Assembly: GCA_027924585.1 (NCBI GenBank)
Contig: BSBM01000047.1
Coordinates: 20,213,501-20,277,500 of the forward strand
Direction: 5' to 3'
Source of the DNA: Larix kaempferi
Lineage: Eukaryota > Streptophyta > Pinopsida > Pinales > Pinaceae
DNA: 64,000 bases
Shown piece after piece: positions 20,845 to 31,499 of this stretch. Numbering within the stretch: the stretch's first letter is position 1; the number at the start of each line of letters is the position of its first letter. The position numbers were made by a program, and so were the translations under genes. The notes beneath the pieces were generated by a model. The model was given only the letters and a program-made list of their open reading frames with translations. It did no database searches and had not been told where the DNA came from.

Positions 20845-21130
20845 TATAAAGAACTACAATTCCAAGAAAGGAGCAAAACATCAGCAGTCATACACATTAA
20901 ACATAAGCCAAGAAATACATCTGAGAGAACAATCCCAAAAGTCTTTGATAAGTATAGTATCGTCCATATCCCCCAGAGCAAGTTTCGAGAGCTTATCAAC
21001 CTCAATATTGTACTCACGGTAAATATGATGAAAGTTGATGTCCACAAACCAGCCGATGAGAGAGCACCCGATTCAGCCAACCATCCAATTGTACAGAGGA
21101 CAATCTATGATCGCCTTTGGCCCAAGTAAT
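20845..21130 (-). pseudogene. RNase H C-terminal fragment of a LINE-like element
   Basis: The minus strand codes TWAKGDHRLSSVQLDGWLNR and, after a frameshift, NFHHIYREYNIEVDKLSKLA followed by LGDMDDTILIKDFWDC. The pattern HIYRE-N-x-x-D-LSK is the end of RVT_3-type RNase H (compare FAHVYRDQNTQADILSKA in the LINE at 41,2xx), with the last catalytic Asp kept. The rest of the LINE is absent. It is distinct from the fragment at 13,850 in strand and in the part preserved. Confidence 0.68.
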
Positions 21131-21298
21131 GATAGTGAGTGAGGATCTTAAACTTTGAACATGGATTTATATCCGGCTAAAAAAATGATGGATGTCTTTT
21201 AAACTATAAAAACAATATCTAGTTTTAGTTGGTACGAAATCTTTTCGAGTTCTTGGTGTGTACTGAATGAAGTTGCTCAGCCCATCACTTAAGCTGGC
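21131..21298. other. Short unassigned spacer
   Basis: Nothing recognisable lies between the RNase H fragment and the LTR-like repeat. Confidence 0.4.
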
Positions 21299-21490
21299 TC
21301 ATACAGAATGGAACATCATAATATCTAAATAATAATAAAAGTATTCTTCTAATTGTCAAAATATGGTCGTTTACATAGAATGGTTTTCTTTCTCCATACA
21401 TGCAGAATATGAACATCACGTTTGGCTCTCTCTCTTTTTATTTTAATCTACACTATAGTAAACTATTTAATTGTTAATCCTAGTTTAGTT
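21299..21490 (-). repeat. Left LTR-like direct repeat
   Basis: It is related to 22,826-23,025 over about 190 bp at perhaps 70-75% identity by eye. Confidence 0.6.
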
Positions 21491-21639
21491 GGAAAATAAC
21501 CTTGCTTTTCTCTAGGTTTGGGAAGGACATTGAATAATTTGGAATTCGTATGTACAATATCATTGTAACAATTAGATAGTTTACACAATAAGAGTTTTTA
21601 TGGAAATGTTGAGCTTGGTGTGCATTGCTGAAACTGAAT

Positions 21640-22565
21640 CATCATCAAAAGGAAGAATGTTGTAGGGTCCTTGAAATAATGCTTTTCTATAGGTGCTAAA
21701 AATCTTCTTGCATGGAGTAAGGCTTCTATTTCGAGTGATTCTATTTGTCTTTCTTTCTACCCAACATGACACTTAGTGGGAGCATCTTATGTAGTAACTC
21801 TTGAATATTCACTTTGATGTCTCTTCATGGGCTCGATTTGGTAAACTTTTGTGTGCTTATCGAATTTGAACTTTGAATTGCGATTTTTCGGGCATATGTT
21901 GCTTTGTCATCATTTGAATATCCACCTACATACACTTGCATGCCATTGTGTGTCTACCCTTCTCTTTTGCAGTTGGTGTCCCATAAATTATCTTCATAAT
22001 GCTTCATCCACCTATAATCGTTCACTCCACAATATATTGAAGTCCAATGTCCAAATCGATGGATTTTCTTACAGTAGGCTTTGAAGTAATTTGCTTCTTT
22101 GGGATAATAGGTTTCTTGCTATCATACAAAGAGGTGTCAAGGGTTCCATTCTAGGTTGTTGCTGGAACAATAGCCATGGATGTGGTGGATCGAGAAGTTG
22201 GGGTCGTAGAGAGTTTCAAAGAATGAAAATTTGTAAACACATTCATGCCCTCTTTCAGTTGCTCAAGAATTGTAGTGGTGGTAGTTGTTGTGATTTTTGA
22301 ACATGCAACGATGTCGCCATAATTGGTATTTCCCAAATCAATCATCCTACTCATTGCAGAGGGAGAAGTGGGTTGATTCCTCAACCATGCCTTGATTCCT
22401 CAACCATGCCTTGATCATGGAAAGCACATTTATATTATTGTTGTTGACGTTGTATGTTTGCGGGAGTTGGAGTGTGCATTTGGGGAATATGTTTTCATTG
22501 GACTTGTGATCATATGAGTCATGAAGATTCATGTTGTGAAGAGTGATAATATCAAATAAATTCAA
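21640..22565 (-). pseudogene. AINTEGUMENTA-like (AIL/PLETHORA) AP2 transcription factor pseudogene
   Basis: The minus strand codes, in order, NVNNNNINVLSMIKAWLRNQ (about 22,395-22,460; AIL/BBM proteins carry LSMIKTWLRNQP here), PTSPSAMSRMIDLGNTNYGD, and low-complexity TTTTTTT-ILEQLKEG. The first AP2 repeat follows (about 21,880-22,075): KKIHRFGHWTSIYCGV, YRWMKHYEDNLWDTNCKREG, a stop, then MQVYVGGYSNDDKATYARKI. It aligns with the euANT repeat ending in TSIYRGVTRHRW, EAHLWDNSC and VYLGGYDKEEKAA. The inter-repeat linker is still visible as EPMKRHQSEY near 21,820; the second AP2 repeat is not. A 19-bp tandem duplication (22,375-22,393 and 22,394-22,412) breaks the frame after WLRNQ. The AP2 segment has no intron, although these genes normally have a tiny exon around VYLG, so a processed cDNA origin is likely. 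Confidence 0.75.
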
Positions 22566-22810
22566 AATGAATGTCAGATCAAACTTTTCAAAGAATTAGT
22601 GGTTGATGAATGCAAACTAGAAGGAGGCACTACTTTGGAATAACTAATATGTAGATTTGTTGTTGGAGTTATTGTTGCTGGAAAAACTAAATTTGCAGAG
22701 TGAGAGAGATGTCTTCACTTTGATATTTTTTATGAGTTGCCATGTGTGTAAACAAAAAAATTATGCTTACGGATAGAGGGAATGGATCCCTTGTGGTGGT
22801 TGTGGAAGTT
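22566..22810 (-). other. Region between AIL-like frame and primer-like site
   Basis: Minus-strand reading gives only glutamine-rich scraps (QQQ repeats near 22,660), compatible with the N-terminal low-complexity part of AIL proteins but not diagnostic. Confidence 0.3.
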
Positions 22811-22823
22811 GTCTTTGATACTA
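22811..22823 (-). other. Primer-binding-site-like sequence
   Basis: The minus strand reads TAGTATCAAAGAC, close to TGGTATCAGAGC, immediately inside the right LTR-like repeat. Confidence 0.45.
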
Positions 22824-22825
22824 GT

Positions 22826-23025
22826 TGATACATAATGGAACGACATAATAATTGAACAATAATAAGAGTTATTATTCCATTTTTCAAAATATGATACCTT
22901 GCACATACAATGTTGTTTATATAAGCATACATAATAGGTACATCATGTTTGACCGTGTCTCACTTTTTATTTTAATACATATTAAAGTTAACTACTTAAT
23001 TACTAGGTTATACTATTTACTATCC
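22826..23025 (-). repeat. Right LTR-like direct repeat
   Basis: It is the counterpart of 21,299-21,490. The left end is fixed by the primer-like site; the right end fades around 23,025. Confidence 0.6.
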
Positions 23026-23093
23026 ATCAAGTTTCGTACCACTACTAGTCCTTAAGCCCTTATCTTGCTTCCCTTCAAATTACTCTCACAATG

Positions 23094-23350
23094 ACCTTGA
23101 TGCCATATTATGAAAACTAATACATAAAAAAACCAAGAAAACAAATATAGAACTGAAAGAGAAAATGATTATTGGCTATCAAATGAAGGGAGCAATCTAC
23201 TCTTTATAACAATGAGAGGACACAAACCCTAAGTGCATAAACCCTAAAGTGCCATTAATACAACACTGAAACATAGAGTAACCTAAAGTAAAAAATTGGC
23301 TTTATTAATATCCCTAATTTTGTAGTTTATATGACCTTTAAAATCTAACA
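23094..23350 (-). mobile_element. Isolated LTR with primer site
   Basis: On the minus strand the sequence starts TGTTAGATTTTAAAGG (from 23,350), contains a TATAAAGAG box near 23,195-23,205, and ends at about 23,106. It is followed by TGGCATCAAGG (23,095-23,105), a primer-site-like sequence. No partner LTR was found to the left, so this is probably a truncated element. Confidence 0.5.
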
Positions 23351-23390
23351 ATCACATCATTTAAAAAAATTGTCATCTTTCAAGGTTACT

Positions 23391-23492
23391 GCTTCATGTG
23401 CTGTTGGGTACATGGTATATGTATGCTTCATGTGCTGTTGGGTACATGGTATATGTATGCTTCATGTGTTGTTGGGTACATGGTATATGTAT
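23391..23492. repeat. 34-bp minisatellite, three copies
   Basis: The unit GCTTCATGTGCTGTTGGGTA plus CATGGTATATGTAT is repeated at 23,391, 23,425 and 23,459, almost identical. Confidence 0.95.
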
Positions 23493-25010
23493 GACCCTTG
23501 GTTGTTACATGATGGAAATGCACAATGTAGTTGGCTTGCTAATTTATTTCTAGACCTTGCACGGGTGTTCATATGACATTCTTCCTTGGATATTTGGAGA
23601 CCTATGGAACTTGGGGACTTCTTCCTGTAGTCGACACATGGAGTTTGGTTGCTGGCTTATAGGACACTTTACTTTGGAGGAGGATAATTGTGCATCTTGG
23701 AGGAGTGCAATGAGTTCTATATGTCATGGGAACACTTTGTTGTTTGCATGGAGCCTTGTACTTGAATTGATGATGCTTGGGTTGAGTGAGTGCTCATGTA
23801 GGTGTGGTGGACCCGAAAGAGCACATGGATTTGAAGGAGTGTTGGAGATTTGGAGGCTTGTGGGCAAGGAGCATTGGACACATCTTTTGGAGGACTTGTG
23901 CATTAAAGCCTTGATTTTGGACATATTCACCTTGGAACTTGACATGTGTCACTTGGAGAGTGAGCACTCCATTGCGAGCCTACTTGTGTAAAGTAAGGTT
24001 GCTTGTACAGGTTTAGGCCCAATTTATATTTTTGGCCTCTCTTACCTCTCATATAAATAGAGGAAGGAGAGAGTCATTTCATTCATTATTACTTCACACA
24101 CTCGTATATGGATGCAAGGAATCAATCAAACTTGTCTCTTTATATCCCTTTGTACTTTCTTTGTATTATCTCTCTTTGTCTTGGAGCGTTAGGGATTTTT
24201 GGAGAAGTCAAGGGTTTTCTAGGGTTACGGTTTCATGCTAAGGGAGGCAAAGAAGCCATGGATTGTGATAGACCCTAGAGGAAAAATACGCATTGTTATT
24301 GTAGACCTTGTGAATAAGAAGATTAAGGTCTTGGAAACCCTACTGTTGCTTCTCATGCTTGATTGAAGAGGAGAAGAGTAAGAGATGTCTTCAACACTTG
24401 TGGGAGACAAGTGTCGATGCCAAGGAGGACTTGTTGATGTACATGCCAACTTGTTGCGGAGGCTTGGTGGTGGCTATGGTTTTCATGGCTTTCCCTAGCT
24501 AGTTTGAAGATCTACAGATTGTACCCACTTTATGACAATATCATGGCATTTACATGTACTTCATTTATTCTATATGTATATGAAGTTTCCAATGGTCCAA
24601 AATTGCAAAATTGGGTAATTCTAGATTTTCTCTTCAATGTGCATTTTCTTCTTGATTGAGTGATTTCCAACATTTGTTGTTCATGCTAATTTGACATAAC
24701 ATAGGTTGAAATTGTTAATTGATTTAACATTTAACTTGAAGATAAAAGAGTTGGTTTTTTATGTAATGAAATAATTTTTAGATAGGGTATATGCTTGGAA
24801 AAGTGTGCCCTAAGGGATGAAACTTGTAGGCATTTGTTCGATATCATTTCTCTAGAGTTGTTTGGTGTGTTGGGTTGAAGTGATGTGAAATATCGTTTTC
24901 TCTTTGATGTTTCACACTAAGGATGAAAGTTCACAAGGATTCAATCCACTAAACCTTTGGTTTGTGGGGAATTCTTGAATTTGCATTAAAATGCATTTTA
25001 AGAAATTTCA
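23493..25010 (+). mobile_element. Candidate plus-strand LTR
   Basis: A strong TATA box CTCATATAAATAGAGG (TATAAATAG at 24,052-24,060) is followed by a C/T-rich start region, as in LTR promoters. At 25,011 ACATGGGATTAGAGTTA resembles the site CATGGTATCAGAGCCA, directly after TTTCA. This would make the sequence ending at 25,010 a 5' LTR. The left boundary is not defined, and no second LTR was recognised. The open frame at 23,557-23,991 lies in this region and has no domain. Confidence 0.35.
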
Positions 25011-25497
25011 ACATGGGATTAGAGTTATTTGCATGGATTTTTCTCTCTTGGTGGAGATGGAGTTGGTTATTTCTGCTGGATTGTATTTGAGAAGGGTGCT
25101 TGACCTATTTATAGGTTGTTGGGTATGAAACCCTAATACACTTAGAAAAAGCGTTGGAACACTTGAATGGCTGTTCTACTTAGTTGTTTATGATTTTTGC
25201 TTTGAGGTGTGCTTCATATTTGTAGGATGAATACTCTTGGTATTTATAGTGTGTGGCATATTGGACAGTGTTTTCAATTTCATACTTTGGAATCTTAGGT
25301 TGCAAATGATTTTGGAGGAAGCTCAGATTGGGATCAAGCTGGGAAAGTGATAACTACCCATAATGATTTGAAATTATTTGTCACCCATGTCAAGGAGGTC
25401 GGTGTTGGTGTTTTATCACCAATGTGTACCAAAAGTACCTACTTAAGGTATATGTAATCCCGAGTACTAGATCAATAAGGTTTAGGGAAACTAAAAT
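25011..25497 (+). other. Unassigned, possibly internal to the preceding LTR element
   Basis: No coding motif. It is interrupted at 25,497 by the Gypsy-type element below. Confidence 0.35.
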
Positions 25498-26523
25498 TGT
25501 TGACGGACAATCCACTCGACCGGAGGCGAGCCGGATCTCCCTAGCTCAATGCGAGTCTAGAACAAATAAAACATACTACAAATGTGTTTCCTAGATCTAC
25601 TTAAGGATCAAGTACTAGATGTCTTACCTCTTTGATTCGCTATCCTTTCTCCCGTTATGTTTCTCCACGTCCCACGGTCGTTAGATCCAAGCTGCAAGAC
25701 CTGTCAAGACACAGAAAAGAGAAACGAGTAAAGAGCATCTATACAATAAGAGATCTATGTAAACAGTTAAGCAGGTAAACAACACAACATCATCATACAT
25801 AAGAGACAATATTGGTGGAAAGCATTTGTATTACTGCAAATAGAGGAGTACATGATAGAGATATAGAACTACAACCAATGACTTAACGTAGCAGCCCTTC
25901 TCCACATAAGCCAATTGCCAAGCCCTTCCAAGGAAGCATGAGAGTCTCCAAGAGGTGAGTGAAAGTGTCCAAGAGAGATTTCACCAGCATGTAGATACCA
26001 TAGTCTTCCTCCCTTTGGTATGGGAGTGAGCCTCACATATATAGGACTAAGTGAATGAGGTTATGGATAGGATAGGATGAGAGATGGTAGGAGAGAGATA
26101 GGGGATCTTCCCAATAGGTTAGGAGTCGAGTACCAACTCTCCAAGAGATCAGGGATAAGCCCCCAAATGGGCAAGCTTCGAGAAAGATCTCGAAATGGCT
26201 ATTTTTTCCCATTAACAGACCTCGTCGCACTCTGCTATAGAGCAACCTGCGACGTCACATGTTGCTAGTGTGCAACCTGCGACGACCTCTCAAAAGGTTG
26301 TACAAACTGAGTACAAATCCTCCCAAATGAGTACTTGGTCCAGATGACTTTAGGGATGTATACACAATGGTCAAGATGACGACATTATCACAATGGACAT
26401 GATGACAACACTTTGTCATAATGACGATACTTGCAACGGTCATGGTGACAACACTAGGTCAGGATGACGACATTTGCGACACTTGCGACACTTGCACAAG
26501 GGTGACGACATTTTGGTGTAACA
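25498..26523 (-). repeat. 3' LTR of the Gypsy-type element
   Basis: It is 1,026 bp and carries 30 bp (around 26,249-26,278, including CACATGTTGCTAGTGTGCAA) that the other LTR lacks. The extra segment sits between two copies of CAACCTGCGACG, so it may have been lost by slippage from the other LTR. Confidence 0.95.
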
Positions 26524-27600
26524 GAATGCCCCCCAAAGCATGAAGCTGTTAAGGATGTATAGGTGAAATTCTTTGATAGAAATAAAGGCAAAAGACTCGT
26601 CGGATGAAGGACGCTGCTGCAGTACAACTGAATCTGAACAGACAATCTCATATGAAGTACAACATGGCTGCCGACCAATACATTGCAGATCCATGGTAGT
26701 AATGACCGACTGAACACAATCATGGCTACTAGACACAAGCGTAGATCCATGATGAGATGATAACACAGCCACGAACAATACAAAAGTGGATCCATGTAAT
26801 ATGACTCAATACAAACTCCATCGCAACCTAGGTAAAAACATGACTCCCTAGGGTCTTCAAGCTGAACCCGCAATGATACGAATCTATCCATGTGATTACA
26901 AATGTCTTGACGTCGAACATGGTAGAAACCACTTGATTACCGGTCATTAATGTGAACCGTTAACAAGTGCGAGGGAGATCACCATTAACGTCAATGATTC
27001 CCAAGGTATCACAGTACATATCATCGAGCGTGAATAAATGAGCTGACGTCGAACGCAAGATGAAATCTTTCAATCAAGAGTCAATGATGTAAACTCATGA
27101 TGAAAGCGAGGTGACCTGCCATTGAGGCATGCAGGACCAAGGTACTTGACTGGTTTTTAGATTCAATCCTTGGATGATGAGTTGAAGTCGACAAGGATGA
27201 ATCCGTCGAAGGAGGGCCATAATGAATCCCCCATCAATCGACACGAAACTCGACAAAAGATGTGTAGAGTGGATCGGATGGTACAATAACATGTGAGACT
27301 GACTCAAAGTAACAACGGCATGACGACGTGTGTACTGACTAAAAATGATGAGTGAATGTGTTCTTGAACATGGGCATGGCATGACTTGGCAGTATTGACA
27401 TGAGAATGACGCAAACTTCTAATGCAACTATTAGTGGAAGCTTTCTCCGAATGACTCAGAGGAGTAACAGGACTCAGAAAGTAAGCGGGGACTCATAGAT
27501 AAACAGATGACCCAAGTATTGGTATGCAAATGCAGACGAGTGCCATGTTCAAGAACGACTATATACTGCCACTAAGGTATGTAACACAAACACTTTCCTT
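26524..27600 (-). other. 3' internal region with polypurine tract
   Basis: Directly inside the 3' LTR the minus strand reads TTTGGGGGGCATTC (26,524-26,537), a purine-rich tract of Gypsy type. The rest has no domain; minus-strand open frames at 26,440-26,891 cross into the LTR and are not supported. Confidence 0.6.
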
Positions 27601-29388
27601 TTTCCCCATCATGAATGATGAGTGCCTCACTTGTTTTTTAATGAGCTTGATGAGGGTAACCAGATGCTCGGTATAGCTCATCTCATAGATGAGTCCAATC
27701 CCAAATTTTTTAAGAACCTAGGAAAGGAGGGGTTCATCCCATAATGGGCCCTTCAATGTTTAAAATTTAACGAGTCCAAAGAAGGAAAACTCGGCATCAT
27801 TTCATGTTTAGAGAGTCTGAAAAGAACTAAAGGAGACTCCAATGGTCCTTTTTCGTAAAGTTAGCCTCATCGCCCGAAAAAGGGTAAAACAACGCGGGAG
27901 AGGACTCTTCCAGCCATGGTTGGTTGGAGTGTTCCTTTTTCGTAAATAGTGCTTCCTGGTCCGAAAAAGTGATAAACCTATACTCGTTAGACACACCTTT
28001 TTAACTCAAATTTTTAACGAGCACGAGAATGGTATCAAAAGCACTTGGAATCTTTTTCATATTTGAACGAGAGCACGAAAAAGTAAAAAGTAAGCTCAAA
28101 CCACTTTTCATGTTTCAACCAGAACACGAAAAAGGTCAAAAGTAAGCTCAAACACTCTCTTACTGTTTTTAACGAGCTCGAAGATAGGTTGGAAGAATGC
28201 TCATGATGTCTGCTTCATTTTTTAACGAGCTTGTAACATAAAATGAACTATGCTCGGAATAATTTTCATGGTTTAATGAGCTTGAAACCTAAAAAAGGAA
28301 AGTATGCTCGAAAATGTTCCCAATGGTGAACTTTTTCCCAACATGACATCCAGAGGTTGGTGTGTGCCCCCAGCATGATTGCTAGAAGTAAGTGACTTAG
28401 CTCCAACGTGGTGTGGAGAGGTGATCGAGTTGACTTCAACGTAACTTCCAGAGGTTGAAGACATGTCCCCAAGCTTCATTTCATTCGCCTAAGGCATAGG
28501 CGGGTGAAAAGAAGGTTCAGGTACTAAGTCTACGAGGAGACTCGACTCAAAGGGAAAGGATATGTTTTATTTTTTAACGAGCTTGACACAGGAATAGAAC
28601 TTTGCTCAAAAAGACTTGTTTCATTTTTTAAAGAGCTTGACACAGAAAGGGAACTATGCTCATAAGTTAAGGCCCATTGACAGGTTCCTTCCCAACATGA
28701 TGCCCAGAGGTTGGTAAATGCCCCCAGCATGATTGCTAGCGGCTTAACATGGTAGTGTTCCCTCAACATGATTGTTGACAGTACGACATGTGGTATGCCC
28801 CCCAAGCTTCATTTCGTCTAAAAATGATGCTTGCTAACCCAACTACCAACCTGGATACTAATATGAAAATGTTCACCAAGGGGGGGGAAACGAGAATCAA
28901 ATGAAATGAAGGTTCAAGTTCTAATTCTAGCGAGAGACTCGAACTGATGGGAGGGAGATCTATTTCATTTTTACACAAGCTTGAAATAGACAATAACTAT
29001 GCTTGAGGGGGCCCATCTTATTTTTTAACGAGCTTGAAATGGAATAAAACTATGCTCGAGGGGGCCCATCTTATTTTTTAACGAGCTTGAAATGGAATAA
29101 AACTATGCTCTAATGGATTGGTTTCATTTTTATGCAAGCTTGAAACCAAAGGTAAACCATGCTAGGGTGGTTGGTTTCATTTTTTAACGAGCTTGAAACA
29201 GAACATAAACCGTGCTCGTAGGAACCTACTTCATTTTTTAACGAGCTTGACATAGAACGGGAACTATGCTCATGTGAAATGGTTTCATTTTTATGCAAGC
29301 TTGAAATCAAAGAGAAACTTTGCTTGAAAGTTGGTTTCATTTTTTAACGAGCTTGAAACATAACATAAACCGTGCTCGTACCCTATTC
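27600..29388 (-). repeat. Degenerate array encoding an 18-residue repeat
   Basis: About 16 occurrences of plus-strand TTTTTTAACGAGCTTGAAAC or close variants lie between 27,630 and 29,360, commonly 51-55 bp apart. On the minus strand the best-preserved part (29,110-29,340 and 28,530-28,640) translates to units such as SSSLKNEVGSYEHGLCSV, SSLHKNETISHEHSSRSM and SSSLKNETSLFEQSSIPV. A larger repeat (CCAGAGGTTGGT ... CCCCCAGCATGATTGCTAG) at about 28,330 and 28,690 is superimposed. Two adjacent units at about 29,018 and 29,072 are identical, so the array still changes by unequal exchange. Confidence 0.8.
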
Positions 29389-30918
29389 TCAAGGGGAAGA
29401 AACCACTAAAACATGTGGAACATTTAGGGAAGTCTGATGACTAGGAGTCATATGATGAGTGGGTGTCACGAAGGAAAGCTGATCAACGGTCACAATCCTA
29501 CCATCATAGGGAAAATACATCACTCGAAAGAGTGTGGACACTACAACTTTCATAGCATAGACATAATCACGTCCAAGGAGTAGATTGAAATCTATAGGAC
29601 CTTGGACAACCATGACATCAACATAAACAGTTTTACCTCTCAACATGATAGGTAACTGCGGGAGAATCCCTAAAGGTCCGGTAGGCCTTCTATTAAAAGC
29701 CAAAATCTGGTCAATGACTGGCACAAGCTGAGGCGAACCTATGGCTTGCCAAGCAGTTGAGGATAGAATACTAACAGAAGCTCCCTCATCAACTATCGTA
29801 CGAAAGATTTCTTTATCGGAAACTCCTACAGATATTTGAAAAGGAATACTCGAAGGAAGACGAGATTCTGTTAGACCATTCCAATCAAAGGAAATAACCT
29901 CAATACTTGGAGGGAATCCTGTAGAAATGCACAGGGTTTCCTCTTGCCTAGGACATTCTTAACTGACTAGGAAAACATCAACGGTTTCCAATTCACTCTC
30001 ACTTGGAAGATAAGAATGAGACGAAGATTGTGTCATGGTGACTGCTTCAGTCTGGACTTTCTCCAATGAAAGAGCGGGATCGAGTGGAGATGATAGCGAC
30101 TCGATCACTTCACTCTCGGAAGGAAGAGTGGGATCAATTACAGATGAAACTGAATTGACCACTTGGTCAACTAGCGGGGGGTCGAGGGACAACTTACTAT
30201 CACTTGTTGGAAGCACCTGTTGAGAACTAGTAATATCTTCCAACCACCGTGAAGCTTCATCCATGCTTAGACAAAGGAAAGTACGGTGCATGCCCTTGCA
30301 TATCCAACAAGCGTCTGCAGCTCTACCCTTTCGACCTATCACCAATGGGTCACTGGTCGAGGGAGTATCATCAATATGATGGTCAGAGGTTGACGATACA
30401 AGCGGTTTTGGTTTTTTAGACCACACTTCTGACACACGGGAAAGACCGGGACAATTCTTGAGAAGGTGATCACCCTTGCAAAGTTTGCAAGGGAACTTGG
30501 GCTTGCGAGGCGTTCTCATAGAATGAGTGCCATCAAAGGCAGATGGTTGACGCTTGGTCTCTTTCTTATCTTTCTTCTTCTTAATATTCTTTTTCTTCTT
30601 CTTCTTCTCCACTTGATTACTAACACTAGAGTTTTCAGTAGGAGAAGAGGAAGAGATGGAAGCCGATTCAACTTTCGACGGAGAAGGATAAGGGTCATCA
30701 TGAGATTGATGCTCATGTGGTGAAGGACCTAGGTCCGACACGATTGGTGCACTTGGCATAACTAGATTGGAGAATAACCATACTGGTAATCCTATCGTCA
30801 ATCCAGGAAGACTCAATGTAGCCATAAAGGGAGGACCAACAATTCCACAAGGGGAAATAACAAATGGCATACCTTGGAAAGGTGCCTCCTGGTTGGTAGT
30901 CCCGGAAGAGTCTCCCAT
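29389..30918 (-). pseudogene. gag: Gag-protease polyprotein with one in-frame stop
   Basis: From the ATG at 30,918 a 319-codon frame runs to a TAA at 29,959. The same frame then continues open for 190 codons to 29,389, so the two halves are one polyprotein split by one stop (VFLVS, stop, ECPRQEE). The first half has a proline/serine-rich N-terminus, a lysine-rich stretch (residues about 105-122) and two knuckles of form C-X2-C-X3-H-X4-C, CKLCKGDHLLKNC (144-156) and CWICKGMHRTFLC (204-216). The second half is a retropepsin: FRTIVDEGASVSILSSTAW with active site DEG instead of DTG/DSG, then GPIDFNLLLGRDYVYAM. It would bind element RNA and process the polyprotein. No capsid-like core is recognisable upstream. 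Readthrough of the stop cannot be excluded. Confidence 0.82.
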
Positions 30919-31476
30919 ATCTAGACTTCCTAAGAGTCTCTAAAGTACCATACAAGACTAGCACTACTCAAGTCTAAAAGCAACAAGCAAACTGTGTGAA
31001 TAGGAGTGGATTCAAAGTCTGGAACCTCACGGGATTATCAAGGCATCGCAAACTGCTATATACTGCAGGGTCCAACAATATGACGCGACAAGGAGGATTG
31101 GGACTGTACCCTTGCCTGCATACCCGATTACCTGAACAGTACGTGCGTGCTAATCTCCCCAAGTGCTGTTCTCGGTGTATTGCTTTGCCAAGATGGCCAA
31201 CTGGTTAACTTGGTTGGTTTCAGGAATCCTAATGGTGTCTCCCGATATACGCGAGGTACGTGGGAGCTCAAATCGGTAGTGGTGCTTTCTAATGCACAGC
31301 CGTTGGCACGAGACCTTCCGATATACGTGTCGAGTACGTGATACACCCTTCACGTACCCACCAAGTACCATAATCCGTACTTGGCGTATATCTAAGTACC
31401 ATGATGACAACACTTTGTCATAATATGTGAGGCTCACTTAGTCCTATAGAACTTGACAATATTGTGTCAAGTTCTA
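30919..31476 (-). other. Leader of the Gypsy-type element with perfect hairpin
   Basis: No coding is recognised. At 31,447-31,474 AGAACTTGACA and TGTCAAGTTCT form an 11-bp perfect stem around ATATTG, a few bases from the primer site. Fragments of the LTR (CATGATGACAACACTTTGTC, and inverted pieces of the TATA region) occur at 31,401-31,447. Confidence 0.6.
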
Positions 31477-31494
31477 TTCCCCAGTATGGTCGCC
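31477..31494 (-). other. Primer binding site of the Gypsy-type element
   Basis: The minus strand reads TGGCGACCATACTGGGGA, of the TGGCGAC..CTGGGGA type used by plant Gypsy elements, a few bases inside the 5' LTR. Confidence 0.85.
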
Positions 31495-31499
31495 AGATT

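Larger units (their letters stand above)
21299..23025 (-). mobile_element. Putative LTR element carrying an AINTEGUMENTA-like gene copy
   Basis: Direct repeats at about 21,299-21,490 and 22,826-23,025 share ATACANAATGGAAC, TCAAAATATG, TTTTTATTTTAAT and AACTAYTTAATT in the same order. Next to the right copy on the minus strand, TAGTATCAAAGAC (22,811-22,823) resembles the Copia primer site TGGTATCAGAGC. This is the place it should occupy if 22,826-23,025 is the 5' LTR. The interior (about 1.3 kb) holds a decayed AP2-domain gene in the same orientation and no gag or pol. Outer LTR ends, target duplication and purine tract are not clear, so the element reading is an inference from the repeats plus the primer-like site. 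A chance duplication around a processed pseudogene is the alternative. Confidence 0.45.

Noticed and set aside
23557-23991. 144-codon plus-strand frame
   Set aside because: No domain. It lies upstream of a TATA-like box in a probable LTR, and composition is not distinctive.
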